NCBI RefSeq assembly: GCF_003337565.1
Contig: NZ_QPJL01000025.1
Span: forward strand, 1-53,465
Length of the DNA: 53,465 nt
Source of the DNA: Paracoccus lutimaris
GTDB taxonomy: Bacteria; Pseudomonadota; Alphaproteobacteria; Rhodobacterales; Rhodobacteraceae
Direction of reading: 5' to 3'
Shown: positions 33,929-42,230 of the stretch, in pieces
Numbering within the stretch: the first letter of the stretch is position 1
Layout of the letters: each line of letters starts with the position of its first letter
Position numbers and translations under genes: made by a program
The notes under the pieces: generated by a model
The model's input: the letters and a program-made list of their open reading frames with translations, nothing else
The model's database searches: none
Told to the model about the DNA's origin: nothing

Positions 33929-34555
33929 CTAGCGCGGCGCGGGCATCAGGAAGCTGCCGCTGCAATCGCGCCGCGTGTCGGGGGCGCAGGCGCGCGGCTG
34001 CAGGTCGGGGGTGAGGCAGATGCGGACCTCCTGCAATGCGCGGTCGCGGCAGGTGACGGTGATGCCGTCGCGCGTCAGGTCGGGATTGGCTTCGATGAAC
34101 GCTTCCTCGACGACCTTTGCCGGCAGCGAGACGTCGCGGTCCAGCCGGTGCAGCGGCGCCGGGATCGCGATGGCCTTGGCGGCGGCGCGGGTCAGGGCGA
34201 AATAGTCCTTTGCCGCAAGGCCGGTGCAGCGGCCATGCTTTTTCCATTGATACCAGGCGAGGCCGCTCGAGCCCATGATATCCCCCATCTCGCGGGTTTC
34301 GCGGCGCGAGGGGTCGCGGGCCGGCGTGCGGCAATCCTCGGGCCAGCCGCGCTCATATTGCGGCCAGAGGCCGTGGACGACAAAGCTGTTGCGCCGGCCG
34401 GGATCGCATTGATCGGCGTCGCGGGCGTCGCCTTCGGCGCGGCACCAGCTGGGCGACCAGCTGAGCGACAGAACGTAATAGTCGAAGCGCCCGGCAATGT
34501 CCTGGGCAAGGGCGGGGGACGCAAGCAGCGCGAAGGTCAGGGCGAGGGCTTTCAT
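33929..34555 (-). CDS. Ribonuclease T2 family protein
   Basis: A 208-residue exported RNase. The signal peptide MKALALTFALLASPALA is followed by LSLSWSPSWC, the first catalytic motif FVVHGLWPQ (about 58-66) and the second motif region WYQWKKHGRC (about 100-109). In the plant and fungal consensus the residue before W is Glu; here it is Gln, although the catalytic His of KHG is present. Several Cys suggest disulfide bonds in the periplasm. It would cleave RNA non-specifically through 2',3'-cyclic intermediates. Followed by repeat copy D. Confidence 0.86.
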   Translation of the reverse strand: MKALALTFALLASPALAQDIAGRFDYYVLSLSWSPSWCRAEGDARDADQCDPGRRNSFVVHGLWPQYERGWPEDCRTPARDPSRRETREMGDIMGSSGLAWYQWKKHGRCTGLAAKDYFALTRAAAKAIAIPAPLHRLDRDVSLPAKVVEEAFIEANPDLTRDGITVTCRDRALQEVRICLTPDLQPRACAPDTRRDCSGSFLMPAPR

Positions 34556-34716
34556 GGCCGCGAGATTATCGCCCCGCGCCGTCCCGCGCCACGAAATTCA
34601 GGCTTTATTTCGCACCCGTATCGGCCTATATAGCCCGTCAATCCCCCTGAAAATGGAATGGCAGCTGCCGAAAGCCGTTTTCCCCGGCCGGAAGAGATAT
34701 TGTTAAGGAGAAGGTC

Positions 34717-35463
34717 ATGAACAAGCCGCTGATGGCCAAGGCCACCGCTGTCTGGCTGGTTGACAACACCACGCTGAGCTTCAAGCAGATCGCCGATTTC
34801 TGCGGCATGCATGAGCTTGAGGTGCAGGGTATTGCCGATGGCGACGTGGCCACGGGCGTCAAGGGGTTCGATCCCATCGCCTCGAACCAGCTGGACGCCT
34901 CCGAGATCGAGAAGGGTCAAAAGGATCCGCGCTACAAGCTGAAGCTCAAGCATAACCCCGCCGCCGATGGCGAGGAAAAGCGCCGCGGCCCGCGCTATAC
35001 CCCGCTGTCGAAGCGTCAGGACCGTCCGGCGGCGATCCTGTGGCTGGTCAAGTTCCACCCGGAACTGGCCGATGCCCAGATTGCCAAGCTGGTCGGCACC
35101 ACCAAGCCCACGATCGCCTCGATCCGCGAACGGACGCATTGGAACATCCAGAACATCCAACCCATCGATCCGGTCGCCCTGGGCCTGTGTCGTCAGTCGG
35201 AACTGGATGCCGCCGTGCAGAAAGCCGCCAAGCGCAAGGCGGCCGAGGGCGGCGCCATGACCGATGACGAGCGTCGCAAGCTGCTCTCGACCGAGACCTC
35301 GCTGGCCATGTCCGACGAGCCGCGCCTGCCGAGCGCCATCGCCGGGCTGGAAAACTTCACCCTGACCAGAGACGAAGAAAAGCCCGCCCGCGACGAGGAT
35401 CTGGACGCCGACAGTTTCTTCAATCTGCCCGAGGCGGATGACGACGACGAAGACGACAACTAA
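34717..35463 (+). CDS. trcR: Cell cycle transcriptional regulator TrcR (DUF1013)
   Basis: A 248-residue protein of the alphaproteobacterial DUF1013/TrcR family, which in Caulobacter associates with RNA polymerase and affects cell-cycle genes. Seen: the N-terminal MAKATAVWLVDNTTLSFKQI helix-turn-helix-like region, RGPRYTPLSKRQDRP and GTTKPTIASIRERTHWN (about 128-144), then a charged linker and a highly acidic C-terminus (EADDDDEDDN). AAGGAGAAGG precedes the ATG at good spacing. TATATAG at 34627 upstream could be a -10 element. The acidic 3' end overlaps the next gene by 26 bases. Confidence 0.92.
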   Translation: MNKPLMAKATAVWLVDNTTLSFKQIADFCGMHELEVQGIADGDVATGVKGFDPIASNQLDASEIEKGQKDPRYKLKLKHNPAADGEEKRRGPRYTPLSKRQDRPAAILWLVKFHPELADAQIAKLVGTTKPTIASIRERTHWNIQNIQPIDPVALGLCRQSELDAAVQKAAKRKAAEGGAMTDDERRKLLSTETSLAMSDEPRLPSAIAGLENFTLTRDEEKPARDEDLDADSFFNLPEADDDDEDDN

Positions 35464-35827
35464 GGCCGCGCATCTGGCGTCGGGCGGTCCGGTGGTGATC
35501 GCCCATGCCTATCGCTGGCACGAGGCGCAGCTGGCGGCTGCCATGCTGCACGCGGCCGGAATCCGGGCCGGGATCACCGATCCGCTGATCCATAACGCCA
35601 TGCCGGAATCCGGGTTGGCTCTGGGCGGGATGCGGCTGATGGTTCCACCTTCACAACAGAACGAGGCACTGGCGCTGCTGGCATCGGTGCCCTTGCCGCA
35701 GGTGCGGATGCCGTTTAGCCGGGCGCTGCTTTTTGCGGTGCTGGTCTGGTGGTGCGGGGCCGCGCCGATGATGAGCGGGCTTTATCTGCGGCGGCCCGAG
35801 ATCGCCCGGGCCGCGCCTGCTGCCTGA
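35438..35827 (+). CDS. DUF2007-type small membrane-associated protein
   Basis: A protein of up to 129 residues. The core (about 17-70, PVVIAHAYRWHEAQLAAAML, AGIRAGITDPLIHN, GGMRLMVPPSQQNEALALL) looks like the DUF2007 fold ('putative prokaryotic signal transducing protein'), and one transmembrane helix follows (about 92-112, ALLFAVLVWWCGAAPMMSGL). The ATG at 35438 lies inside trcR, and the first 12 residues (MTTTKTTTKAA) are just trcR's acidic tail in another frame; GTG at 35492 or 35495 is an alternative start. Translation is probably coupled to trcR. Ends directly against gabD. Confidence 0.65.
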   Translation: MTTTKTTTKAAHLASGGPVVIAHAYRWHEAQLAAAMLHAAGIRAGITDPLIHNAMPESGLALGGMRLMVPPSQQNEALALLASVPLPQVRMPFSRALLFAVLVWWCGAAPMMSGLYLRRPEIARAAPAA

Positions 35828-37300
35828 TCAGATCGACAGGCAGATATATTTCATTTCCAGATAGTCCTCGATCCCGTGATGCGAGCCTTCGCGGCCAAGG
35901 CCCGACTGCTTGACGCCGCCAAAGGGTGCAACCTCGGTCGAGATGATGCCGGTATTGACGCCGACGATGCCGTATTCCAGCCCCTCCTGCACGCGGGTGA
36001 TGCGACCGATGTCGCGGGCATAGAAATAGCTGGCAAGGCCGAAGATCGTGGCATTCGCCTTGTCGATCACCTCGGCCTCGGTCTCGAAACGGAACAGCGG
36101 CGCCAGCGGACCAAAGGTTTCCTCGGTCGCGACCTTCATCGCGTCAGTGACGCCGGTAACGACGGTCGGTTCAAAGAACAGCCCCTCCTTGCGCTTGCCG
36201 CCGGTCGCGATGGCGCCGCCGCCGGCAAGGACGTCCTGGATATGTTCCTCGACCTTTTCGACGGCTTTTTCGGTGATCAGCGGGCCGGTGGTCACGCCCT
36301 CGTCAAAGCCGTCGCCGACGCGCAGCTTGTCGACCGCCGCCGCAAGCTTGGCGGCAAAGGCATCATAGACGCCCGACTGCACATAGATGCGGTTGGCGCA
36401 GACGCAGGTCTGGCCATTGTTGCGGAACTTGGACGCCATGGCGCCCTCGACCGCCGCATCCAGATCGGCGTCGTCAAAGACGATGAAGGGCGCGTTGCCG
36501 CCCAGCTCCATCGAGCATTTCAGCACCTGATCGGCGGCCTGACGCAGAAGGATGCGGCCCACCTCGGTCGAGCCGGTAAAGGTCAGCTTGCGGATCAAGG
36601 GGTTCTCGCAGAATTCCTTGCCGATATCTGCGGACCGCGACGAGGTGACGATGCTGAACAGCCCCTTGGGAATGCCGGCGCGTTCGGCCAGCACCGCCAT
36701 GGCCAGCGCCGACAGCGGCGTTTCGGCGGCGGGACGGCCGACAAAGCCGCAACCGGCGGCAATGGCCGGGCCGCATTTGCGGGTGATCATCGCGTTCGGG
36801 AAGTTCCACGGCGTGATCGAGGCCACGACCCCGATCGGCTGCTTGATCACCGTCAGGCGCTTGTCGCGCATATGGCCGGGGATGGTCTCGCCATAGATGC
36901 GCTTGGCCTCTTCGCCGAACCATTCGATGAAGCTGGCGCCATAGGCGATCTCGCCCTTGGCCTCGGGCAGGGGCTTGCCCATCTCGGCGGTCAGGATGCG
37001 GCCCAGATCGTCCTGATTTTCCATCATCAGATCGAACCATTTGCGCATGATCTGCGCGCGTTCCTTGCCGGTGCGGGCGGCCCAATCCTTCATCGCGGCG
37101 GCGCTGGCCGTGATGGCGCGGGCGACCTCGGCGCGCGACAGGTCGGCGACCTCGGCGATGACATCGCCGCGCGCCGGGTTCACGACCGGGAAGGTCTTGC
37201 CGTCATCGGCGTCGATCCATTCGCCGGCGACATAGGCGCGGGTCTGCAACAGCGAAGGGTCGCGCAAAAGCATCTTGAGATCGGTGGGTTGCTTGTTCAT
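35828..37300 (-). CDS. gabD: NAD(P)-dependent succinate-semialdehyde dehydrogenase
   Basis: A 490-residue aldehyde dehydrogenase. Landmarks are ITPWNFPNAMITRKCGPAIA (about 155-174), FTGSTEVGR (NAD site), catalytic Glu in ELGGNAPFIVF (about 260-270) and catalytic Cys in NNGQTCVCANRIY (about 290-302). The CVC pair and surrounding sequence fit GabD, which oxidises succinate semialdehyde to succinate (GABA degradation). No gabT is adjacent. Start at 37300 with GGGAGAG upstream. A perfect palindrome lies 27 bases upstream of the start. The stop abuts the convergent DUF2007 stop (TGATCA). Confidence 0.93.
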   Translation of the reverse strand: MNKQPTDLKMLLRDPSLLQTRAYVAGEWIDADDGKTFPVVNPARGDVIAEVADLSRAEVARAITASAAAMKDWAARTGKERAQIMRKWFDLMMENQDDLGRILTAEMGKPLPEAKGEIAYGASFIEWFGEEAKRIYGETIPGHMRDKRLTVIKQPIGVVASITPWNFPNAMITRKCGPAIAAGCGFVGRPAAETPLSALAMAVLAERAGIPKGLFSIVTSSRSADIGKEFCENPLIRKLTFTGSTEVGRILLRQAADQVLKCSMELGGNAPFIVFDDADLDAAVEGAMASKFRNNGQTCVCANRIYVQSGVYDAFAAKLAAAVDKLRVGDGFDEGVTTGPLITEKAVEKVEEHIQDVLAGGGAIATGGKRKEGLFFEPTVVTGVTDAMKVATEETFGPLAPLFRFETEAEVIDKANATIFGLASYFYARDIGRITRVQEGLEYGIVGVNTGIISTEVAPFGGVKQSGLGREGSHHGIEDYLEMKYICLSI

Positions 37301-37326
37301 CGCGACTCTCCCTTGCAGCATGTCGG

Positions 37327-37340
37327 GCGCAAATTTGCGC
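37327..37340. promoter_or_regulatory. 14-bp perfect palindrome upstream of gabD
   Basis: GCGCAAATTTGCGC, a perfect 14-base palindrome centred about 33 bases before the gabD start codon. Read with gabD (minus strand), TTGCGT lies 17 bases upstream of AAATTT, so the palindrome may overlap a promoter -10 region and act as an operator. The regulator is not identified. Confidence 0.45.
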
Positions 37341-37463
37341 GTTTACCGCCGCAACGCAAGTAAAAGCCTAGAAAGTAACGAAACCGGCAAGATGGATGGA
37401 CCCCAAGGCGGCAGGTCGGGGTTATGTCCTGACGCCAGGTTTTCCCTCTTGGCGCTCTCGACT

Positions 37464-37491
37464 GGCGGCGCGCAGGGGCGCGCCGCCCTTT
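37464..37491 (+). terminator. Strong plus-strand terminator with no plus-strand gene upstream
   Basis: GGCGGCGCG (37464-37472) and CGCGCCGCC (37479-37487) form a perfect 9-bp stem with a 6-base loop, followed by CTTTTC on the plus strand. Both flanking genes are on the minus strand (gabD starts at 37300, the peptidase ends at 37508). It may end the peptidase transcript in reverse, or an unannotated plus-strand RNA from the 37301-37463 gap. Confidence 0.5.
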
Positions 37492-37507
37492 TCGCCCCCC
37501 CGTCCCG

Positions 37508-38488
37508 TCACGCAGACCAGCAGGGTTGCAGATCGCCGGGGCGCGGGCGGGCGGCATGGACGCCGCGCGCAATGGCGCGGGCCAGCGCGCAGGCCGCCGC
37601 ATGCCCCAGCGCAAAGGGCGTCATCGCCGGGTCGGGCAGGGCGCGCGCCCCGGTCGAGACGGCAAAGACCAGATCGCCGTCAAAGGGCGTGTGGCTGGGC
37701 ACGATGGCCCGCGCCATGCCGTCCTGCGCCGCCGTCGCCAGCCGCGTCAGCGCCGCCTTGTCCAGCGCCGCATCGGTTGCGACGATGGCAATGGTCGTGG
37801 CCTCGCCCAGCCGCTTCATGGGCGAGGGCTCATGCGTGGGGTCATAGGGGCCGCTCAGGCCAAGCCCGCCGAATTCGTCGCCCATTTCCCAGGGCGCGGC
37901 CCAGAACTGGCGGCTGTCCCCCGCCGTCACCGATCCCAGCGCATTGACGACCACCAGCGCGCCGACGGTGATGCCGCAAGCCAGCACCACCGAGGCCGAA
38001 CCCAAGCCCCCTTTCCAGCGATGGGTCAGCGCGCCGGTGCCCGCGCCCTCGCTGCCGATGGCGAGATCGCGGGTGGCGGCCGAAAGCGCCGCGCGTCCCA
38101 GCGCCGGATAGGGATTGGCCGTCCAGTTCTTGTCGCCGCCGTTCAGCAGGTCGAAGACGATGGCGCCGGGCACGATCGGCACCCGCACCGGCCCGACCGG
38201 AAAGCCGCGCCCCATGGCGCGCAGCCCCTCGGAAACGCCGTCGCAGGCCGCCAGCCCAAAGGCCGAGCCGCCCGCCAGCACCAGCGCGTCCACTTCCGAG
38301 ACCAGCTTGTCGGGGGCCAGCAGCTCTGTCTCGCGCGTGCCGGGGGCGCCGCCCATGACATTGACCCCGCAGGCCAAGGGAGCGGCGCCGGTCAGCACGG
38401 TCACCCCCGATCGCAGCAACTCGTCCCGGGCATTGCCGACCGTCAGGCCCGCGACATCGGTAATCAGGTTTCGGGCTCCGGGGCGCAT
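37508..38488 (-). CDS. P1 family peptidase (DmpA/S58 type)
   Basis: A 326-residue member of the P1/DmpA-type N-terminal-nucleophile hydrolases, self-cleaving aminopeptidases or amidases. Matching sequence: LITDVAGLTVGNA near the N-terminus, GVNVMGGAPGTRETELL, LAGGSAFGLAACDGV, GSEGAGTGA (about 158-166) and GALVVVNALGSV before the usual self-cleavage region (about 190-205). It probably acts on D- or beta-amino acyl peptides; the substrate is unknown. Start at 38488 with AAAGGA upstream; the frame continues to 38611 but overlaps the divergent region before msrA. Confidence 0.87.
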   Translation of the reverse strand: MRPGARNLITDVAGLTVGNARDELLRSGVTVLTGAAPLACGVNVMGGAPGTRETELLAPDKLVSEVDALVLAGGSAFGLAACDGVSEGLRAMGRGFPVGPVRVPIVPGAIVFDLLNGGDKNWTANPYPALGRAALSAATRDLAIGSEGAGTGALTHRWKGGLGSASVVLACGITVGALVVVNALGSVTAGDSRQFWAAPWEMGDEFGGLGLSGPYDPTHEPSPMKRLGEATTIAIVATDAALDKAALTRLATAAQDGMARAIVPSHTPFDGDLVFAVSTGARALPDPAMTPFALGHAAACALARAIARGVHAARPRPGDLQPCWSA

Positions 38489-38597
38489 GGCGGTCCTTTT
38501 TTCTGCCTTGCCGCGCGTGGCGGCGGGTCTGCGGCGTTGCGCCAAGCTAGGCCCGTACCTAGATTTGCGGCAACAGCTTTCGGAAACAGGAGCCAAC

Positions 38598-39182
38598 ATG
38601 ACTGCCCCCATTCACAGGATTTTCGGTCGCCCGCTGGATGCCGAGATGCCCAAGGGCTTCGATCAGGCGATTTTCGGCATGGGCTGCTATTGGGGCGTCG
38701 AGCGCCTGTTCTGGCAGCTTGACGGCGTCTGGCTGACCGAGGTGGGCTTTGCCGGCGGCACCGTCGCCGACCCGAGCTACAAGCAGGTCTGCGCCGGCGG
38801 CACCAATCATGCCGAGGTGGTGCGGGTGATCTTTGACAGCTCGCGCATCAGCTATGACCGGCTGCTGCAGATCTTCTGGGAAAACCACAACCCGACGCAG
38901 GGCAACCGCCAGGGCAATGATGTCGGCTCGCAATACCGGTCGATGATCATGTATTTCACCGACAGCCAGCGCGCCGCTGCCGAACGCTCCAAGGCGGATT
39001 ACGGCAACCGGCTGGCGGTGGGCGGATTCCCGAACATCACCACCCAGATTGTGCCCGCCGCGCCCTTCTATCCGGCCGAGGCGGATCACCAGCAATATCT
39101 TGACCGCTATCCCGATGGCTATTGCGGCCTGCGCGGCACCGGTGTCAAAGCGCATGCAAGTGATATTGCCGAGGGAATCTGA
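38598..39182 (+). CDS. msrA: Peptide-methionine (S)-S-oxide reductase MsrA
   Basis: A 194-residue enzyme that reduces methionine-S-sulfoxide in proteins. The catalytic Cys30 is in GMGCYWGVERLFW (family GCFWG, here with Tyr). GFAGG, AGGTNHAEVVRV and WENHNPTQGNRQGNDVGSQYR (substrate pocket) are conserved. A C-terminal Cys in DGYCGLRGTG supplies the resolving thiol. CAGGAG lies 5-6 bases before the ATG. The stop shares one base with the prmA start (TGATG), so the two are coupled. Confidence 0.94.
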   Translation: MTAPIHRIFGRPLDAEMPKGFDQAIFGMGCYWGVERLFWQLDGVWLTEVGFAGGTVADPSYKQVCAGGTNHAEVVRVIFDSSRISYDRLLQIFWENHNPTQGNRQGNDVGSQYRSMIMYFTDSQRAAAERSKADYGNRLAVGGFPNITTQIVPAAPFYPAEADHQQYLDRYPDGYCGLRGTGVKAHASDIAEGI

Positions 39183-40051
39183 TGGCCACCTGGACTGCGC
39201 TGACCCATACCGCCGGACGCGAGGCCGCCGAGGCGCTGGCCGAACTGGGTGAGGATCTGACCCCCGAGCCCGTCGGCAGCGGCGTCTTTGAAATCGAGGA
39301 CGGCTCGGACCGCTGGGAGGTGGGGCTTTACTTCACCGAGGCCCCCGACGAGGTGGCGCTGGCGCTGCTGGCCGCCGCCTGGGGGGCACCGCCGTTTCTG
39401 ATCTCGGAACTGCCCGAGGTGGATTGGGTCGCGCATGTCAAGCGCGAGCTGGCCCCGGTCGAGGCAGGGCGCTTTTTCGTCCATGGCAGCCATGATGCCG
39501 ACCAGATCCCCGAGGGCGCGCAGTCCCTGCTGATCGAGGCGGCGATGGCCTTTGGCACCGGCCATCACGCCACCACGCGCGGCTGCCTGCTGGCGCTCGA
39601 CCGGATGGTGGTGGCCGGCGAGAACCCGCATCGCATCGTCGATATCGGCGCCGGCACCGCCGTTCTGGCGATGGCGGCGGCGCGGGTCTTTCCGGTCACG
39701 GTGCTGGCGGGCGACATCGACCCGGTGGCGGTCGATACCGCACGCGCCAATGTCATCGCGAACGGGCTGGACGGGCGCGTCGAATGCGTCGAGGCGGTGG
39801 GCTTCGATCATCCGCTGATTGAGGACGCCGCCCCCTATGACCTTGTTTTCGCCAATATCCTGAAACAGCCGCTGATCGATCTGGTGCCGGACATGGCGCG
39901 CTATGTCGCCCATGGCGGCAAGGCGATCCTGTCAGGCATCCTGACCACCCAGGCCGATGAGGTCACCGCTGCCTATGCCGCCGGCGGCCTGACGCTCGAG
40001 CGGCGCGACGATTACGGCGACTGGTCCACGCTGGTGGTCACGCGGGCGTAA
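39182..40051 (+). CDS. prmA: Ribosomal protein L11 methyltransferase PrmA
   Basis: A 289-residue SAM-dependent methyltransferase. The N-terminal domain (about 1-110) recognises the substrate. The catalytic domain carries AFGTGHHATTRGCL (about 121-134, PrmA family), the SAM motif IVDIGAGTAVLAMAAAR (about 152-168) and VFANILKQPLIDL (about 222-234). The family trimethylates L11. It follows msrA with a one-base overlap. A 121-base gap after it contains no recognisable gene. Confidence 0.9.
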   Translation: MATWTALTHTAGREAAEALAELGEDLTPEPVGSGVFEIEDGSDRWEVGLYFTEAPDEVALALLAAAWGAPPFLISELPEVDWVAHVKRELAPVEAGRFFVHGSHDADQIPEGAQSLLIEAAMAFGTGHHATTRGCLLALDRMVVAGENPHRIVDIGAGTAVLAMAAARVFPVTVLAGDIDPVAVDTARANVIANGLDGRVECVEAVGFDHPLIEDAAPYDLVFANILKQPLIDLVPDMARYVAHGGKAILSGILTTQADEVTAAYAAGGLTLERRDDYGDWSTLVVTRA

Positions 40052-40172
40052 TGCGTGCAGCGGGCGCGGGGGCTGGTCCCGCGTCCGGGTCTTGCAGGCA
40101 TGGGGCCGGGGCGGCAAAGGCCGGATCTGCCTCGTTTGGTTGGTATAAGGCCAAAACCGCCCTGCAATCGCC

Positions 40173-41162
40173 TCAGGGAAGCAATACCACCGCGCCCATG
40201 GTTCTGCGTGCTTCCACATCTGCGTGAGCCTCAGCCGCATCGGAAAGCGGATAGCAACGCGGCTGATCCACGGTCAGAAGACCGTCCCGGATTGCCGCGA
40301 AAAGTCTATCTGCCGCCGTCTCGAACTCGCGACGATCCGCCGTATAATGTGCAATCGAGGGACGGGTCAGAAACAGCGACCCCTTTGCGCCAAGCGTGCT
40401 GACATTGACCGGATCGACCGGCCCCGAGCTTTCCCCGAAGCTGACAAGTGTTCCGCGCGGTTGCAGGCAGTCGAGCGAGCGCTCGAACGTCTCGGCCCCG
40501 ACCGAGTCATAGACGACCCTGACCCCTTTGCCATCGGTCAGGCGCCTCACTTCGTCGCGGAAGTCGTCGCGGGTATAGAGGACGACATGATCGCATCCCC
40601 GCGCCCGCGCGTATTGCGCCTTTTCCTCGGTGCTGACGGTTCCGATCACGGTGACGCCAAGCGCCTTGAGCCACTGGCTGGCGAAAGAGCCAACGCCGCC
40701 TGCCGCGGCATGAAGCAATACGGTATCGCCGGGCCGCAGGCTGACGCAGCGATGGGTCAGATATTCCGCCGTCAGCCCCTTCATCAGACTTGCGGCGACG
40801 AGCGTGTCGTCCAGCCCATCGAGCAGATGAAGCGTCCGCGCGGCGGGAAGGTTGCGATGGGTCGCGTAGGCCCCCGGCGGTCCGCCGACATAGGCCACGC
40901 GATCACCGACAGCGAAACCGGCGACACCCGCGCCAATCGCGGTCACTTCGCCGACGCCCTCGATGCCCGGTGTCGCGGGCAGCGACAACTTTGGGCCGAA
41001 CACGCCTTTGCGGTGATAAATGTCGATATAGTTGAAGCCGATGGCGGAATGACGGATCTGGATTTCGCCATTTCCGGGATCGGCCAGAGAGTCGCTTTCG
41101 AACGAAAGCACCTCTGGCCCTCCAAATTCGGCATATCTGATTGCGGCGATGCTTTGGGGCAT
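40173..41162 (-). CDS. Quinone oxidoreductase (QOR, MDR superfamily)
   Basis: A 329-residue zinc-free NADPH:quinone reductase. Visible motifs are IRHSAIGFNYIDIYHRKGVF (about 35-54, family NFIDxYxRxG), TPGIEGVGEVTAIG, and the NADPH-binding LLHAAAGGVGSFASQW (about 145-160), followed by VYDSVGAETF. This matches E. coli QorA-type enzymes. It is divergent from a LysR regulator, 96 bases away, that probably controls it. Start at 41162 with CAGGA upstream; the longer frame runs into the regulator gene. The other quinone reductase in the window (32704) belongs to a different subgroup. Confidence 0.9.
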   Translation of the reverse strand: MPQSIAAIRYAEFGGPEVLSFESDSLADPGNGEIQIRHSAIGFNYIDIYHRKGVFGPKLSLPATPGIEGVGEVTAIGAGVAGFAVGDRVAYVGGPPGAYATHRNLPAARTLHLLDGLDDTLVAASLMKGLTAEYLTHRCVSLRPGDTVLLHAAAGGVGSFASQWLKALGVTVIGTVSTEEKAQYARARGCDHVVLYTRDDFRDEVRRLTDGKGVRVVYDSVGAETFERSLDCLQPRGTLVSFGESSGPVDPVNVSTLGAKGSLFLTRPSIAHYTADRREFETAADRLFAAIRDGLLTVDQPRCYPLSDAAEAHADVEARRTMGAVVLLP

Positions 41163-41234
41163 ATCTCGATTTCCTGTTGTTTTCTCGTATATTCTGCTTT
41201 CAGCACCTTTGGTCGACCCTTGTTTTCGGCAATG

Positions 41235-41256
41235 CGCTTTGCGTAAATGCAAAGCG
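41235..41256. promoter_or_regulatory. Palindromic LysR-type operator in the qor/lysR divergent region
   Basis: CGCTTTGC (41235-41242) and GCAAAGCG (41249-41256) form a perfect 8-bp inverted repeat with a 6-base spacer, and it contains the LysR pattern T-N11-A. It ends 2 bases before the preferred lysR ATG (41259) and lies 73 bases upstream of the quinone reductase start, so it could mediate both autoregulation and control of the reductase. Confidence 0.62.
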
Positions 41257-41258
41257 AC

Positions 41259-42134
41259 ATGGACTGGAATGATCTGAAATTCTTTCTCGCGGTCGCTCAG
41301 GGGAAATCTCTTTCCGCTGCGGCGCAAAGCCTTGGCGTCAGCCCCTCGACAGTATCGCGTCGGCTCGACGCGCTGGAACAGGCCCTTCAGGTGCAACTGT
41401 TCCGCCCCCACCGCGACGGCTATGAGCTGACCGAAGTCGGCCAGGGCCTTGTTTCCGCCGCCGAACAGGCGGGAGCGCGCATGCAGGTGTTCGAACGCAA
41501 TGCCCGCGAGACAGGCGACGACCTGTCGGGGCCGGTGCGAATCGAGGCCCCGGAACTTCTGGGACAGGAGATCCTTCTTCCCGCCCTGATCGGATTCATG
41601 GAGACCTATCCGCGCATCCGGGTCGAGTTGCGCGGCGCCGTTCAGCCGGTGCGGCTGGCCGCGGAAGAGGCCGATATCGTTTTGCGGCTGGTTCGTCCGA
41701 CCCAGGGCAACTACCGCATCAAGAAAATCGCCTCGATCCGCTTCGCGCTTTACGCATCGACCGACTATGTCCGGCGGCACGGGACCCCGCAAATGCCCGA
41801 GGACCTCCACCGGCACAGGGTTGTCGGCTGGACGGACGACCTTGCGTTCCTGACCATGGCAACATGGCTGGGTGGCCACATCCCCGGTCTTCGGCCCTCC
41901 CTGCGCCTGAACTCGTTTTCCGCCCAGGTTGAGGCGGTCAGAAAAGGTGCAGGCTGGGCTGTGCTGCCGGAATTCATCGCCAGTCCCGCAGATTTCGTGC
42001 GCGGGCTGGAGGGGCTGCCGTCGTTGAATGCCGACCTCTGGCTACTGGTCCACGAACAGGCGCAAACCCTTCCCAGGGTCAAACTGGTGAGGGATTGCAT
42101 TGTCGCGGCCCTTCGCGGATGGCTTCGCCCATGA
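41259..42134 (+). CDS. LysR-family transcriptional regulator
   Basis: A 291-residue regulator. The N-terminal winged HTH (about 1-60) contains AVAQGKSLSAAAQSLGVSPS and TVSRRLDALE. The substrate-binding domain spans about 90-285 with VRIEAPELLGQEILLPAL and ADIVLRLVRPTQG. Start at 41259 (MDWNDLKFF) matches the usual N-terminus of this subgroup; an in-frame ATG at 41247 lies inside the palindrome. No Shine-Dalgarno is evident because the palindrome occupies that place. It is probably the redox- or quinone-responsive regulator of the divergent reductase. Ends before a bidirectional terminator. Confidence 0.88.
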   Translation: MDWNDLKFFLAVAQGKSLSAAAQSLGVSPSTVSRRLDALEQALQVQLFRPHRDGYELTEVGQGLVSAAEQAGARMQVFERNARETGDDLSGPVRIEAPELLGQEILLPALIGFMETYPRIRVELRGAVQPVRLAAEEADIVLRLVRPTQGNYRIKKIASIRFALYASTDYVRRHGTPQMPEDLHRHRVVGWTDDLAFLTMATWLGGHIPGLRPSLRLNSFSAQVEAVRKGAGWAVLPEFIASPADFVRGLEGLPSLNADLWLLVHEQAQTLPRVKLVRDCIVAALRGWLRP

Positions 42135-42207
42135 GCATCAGGATGTGATAGTCCGCTTGGGTCCCGCAAGGCGAACCAGCCCGCTCGCACCCCTGGAAAA
42201 TACGAAA

Positions 42208-42230
42208 GGCGGCCTGCGGGGCCGCCTGTT
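42208..42230. terminator. Bidirectional intrinsic terminator between lysR and the DUF1127 gene
   Basis: GGCGGCC (42208-42214) and GGCCGCC (42220-42226) form a 7-bp perfect stem with a 5-base loop, with TGTTTGT on the plus side and TTTCGTATTTTC on the minus side. It ends the LysR transcript (stop at 42134) and, on the minus strand, the DUF1127 transcript about 105 bases after its stop. Confidence 0.75.
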
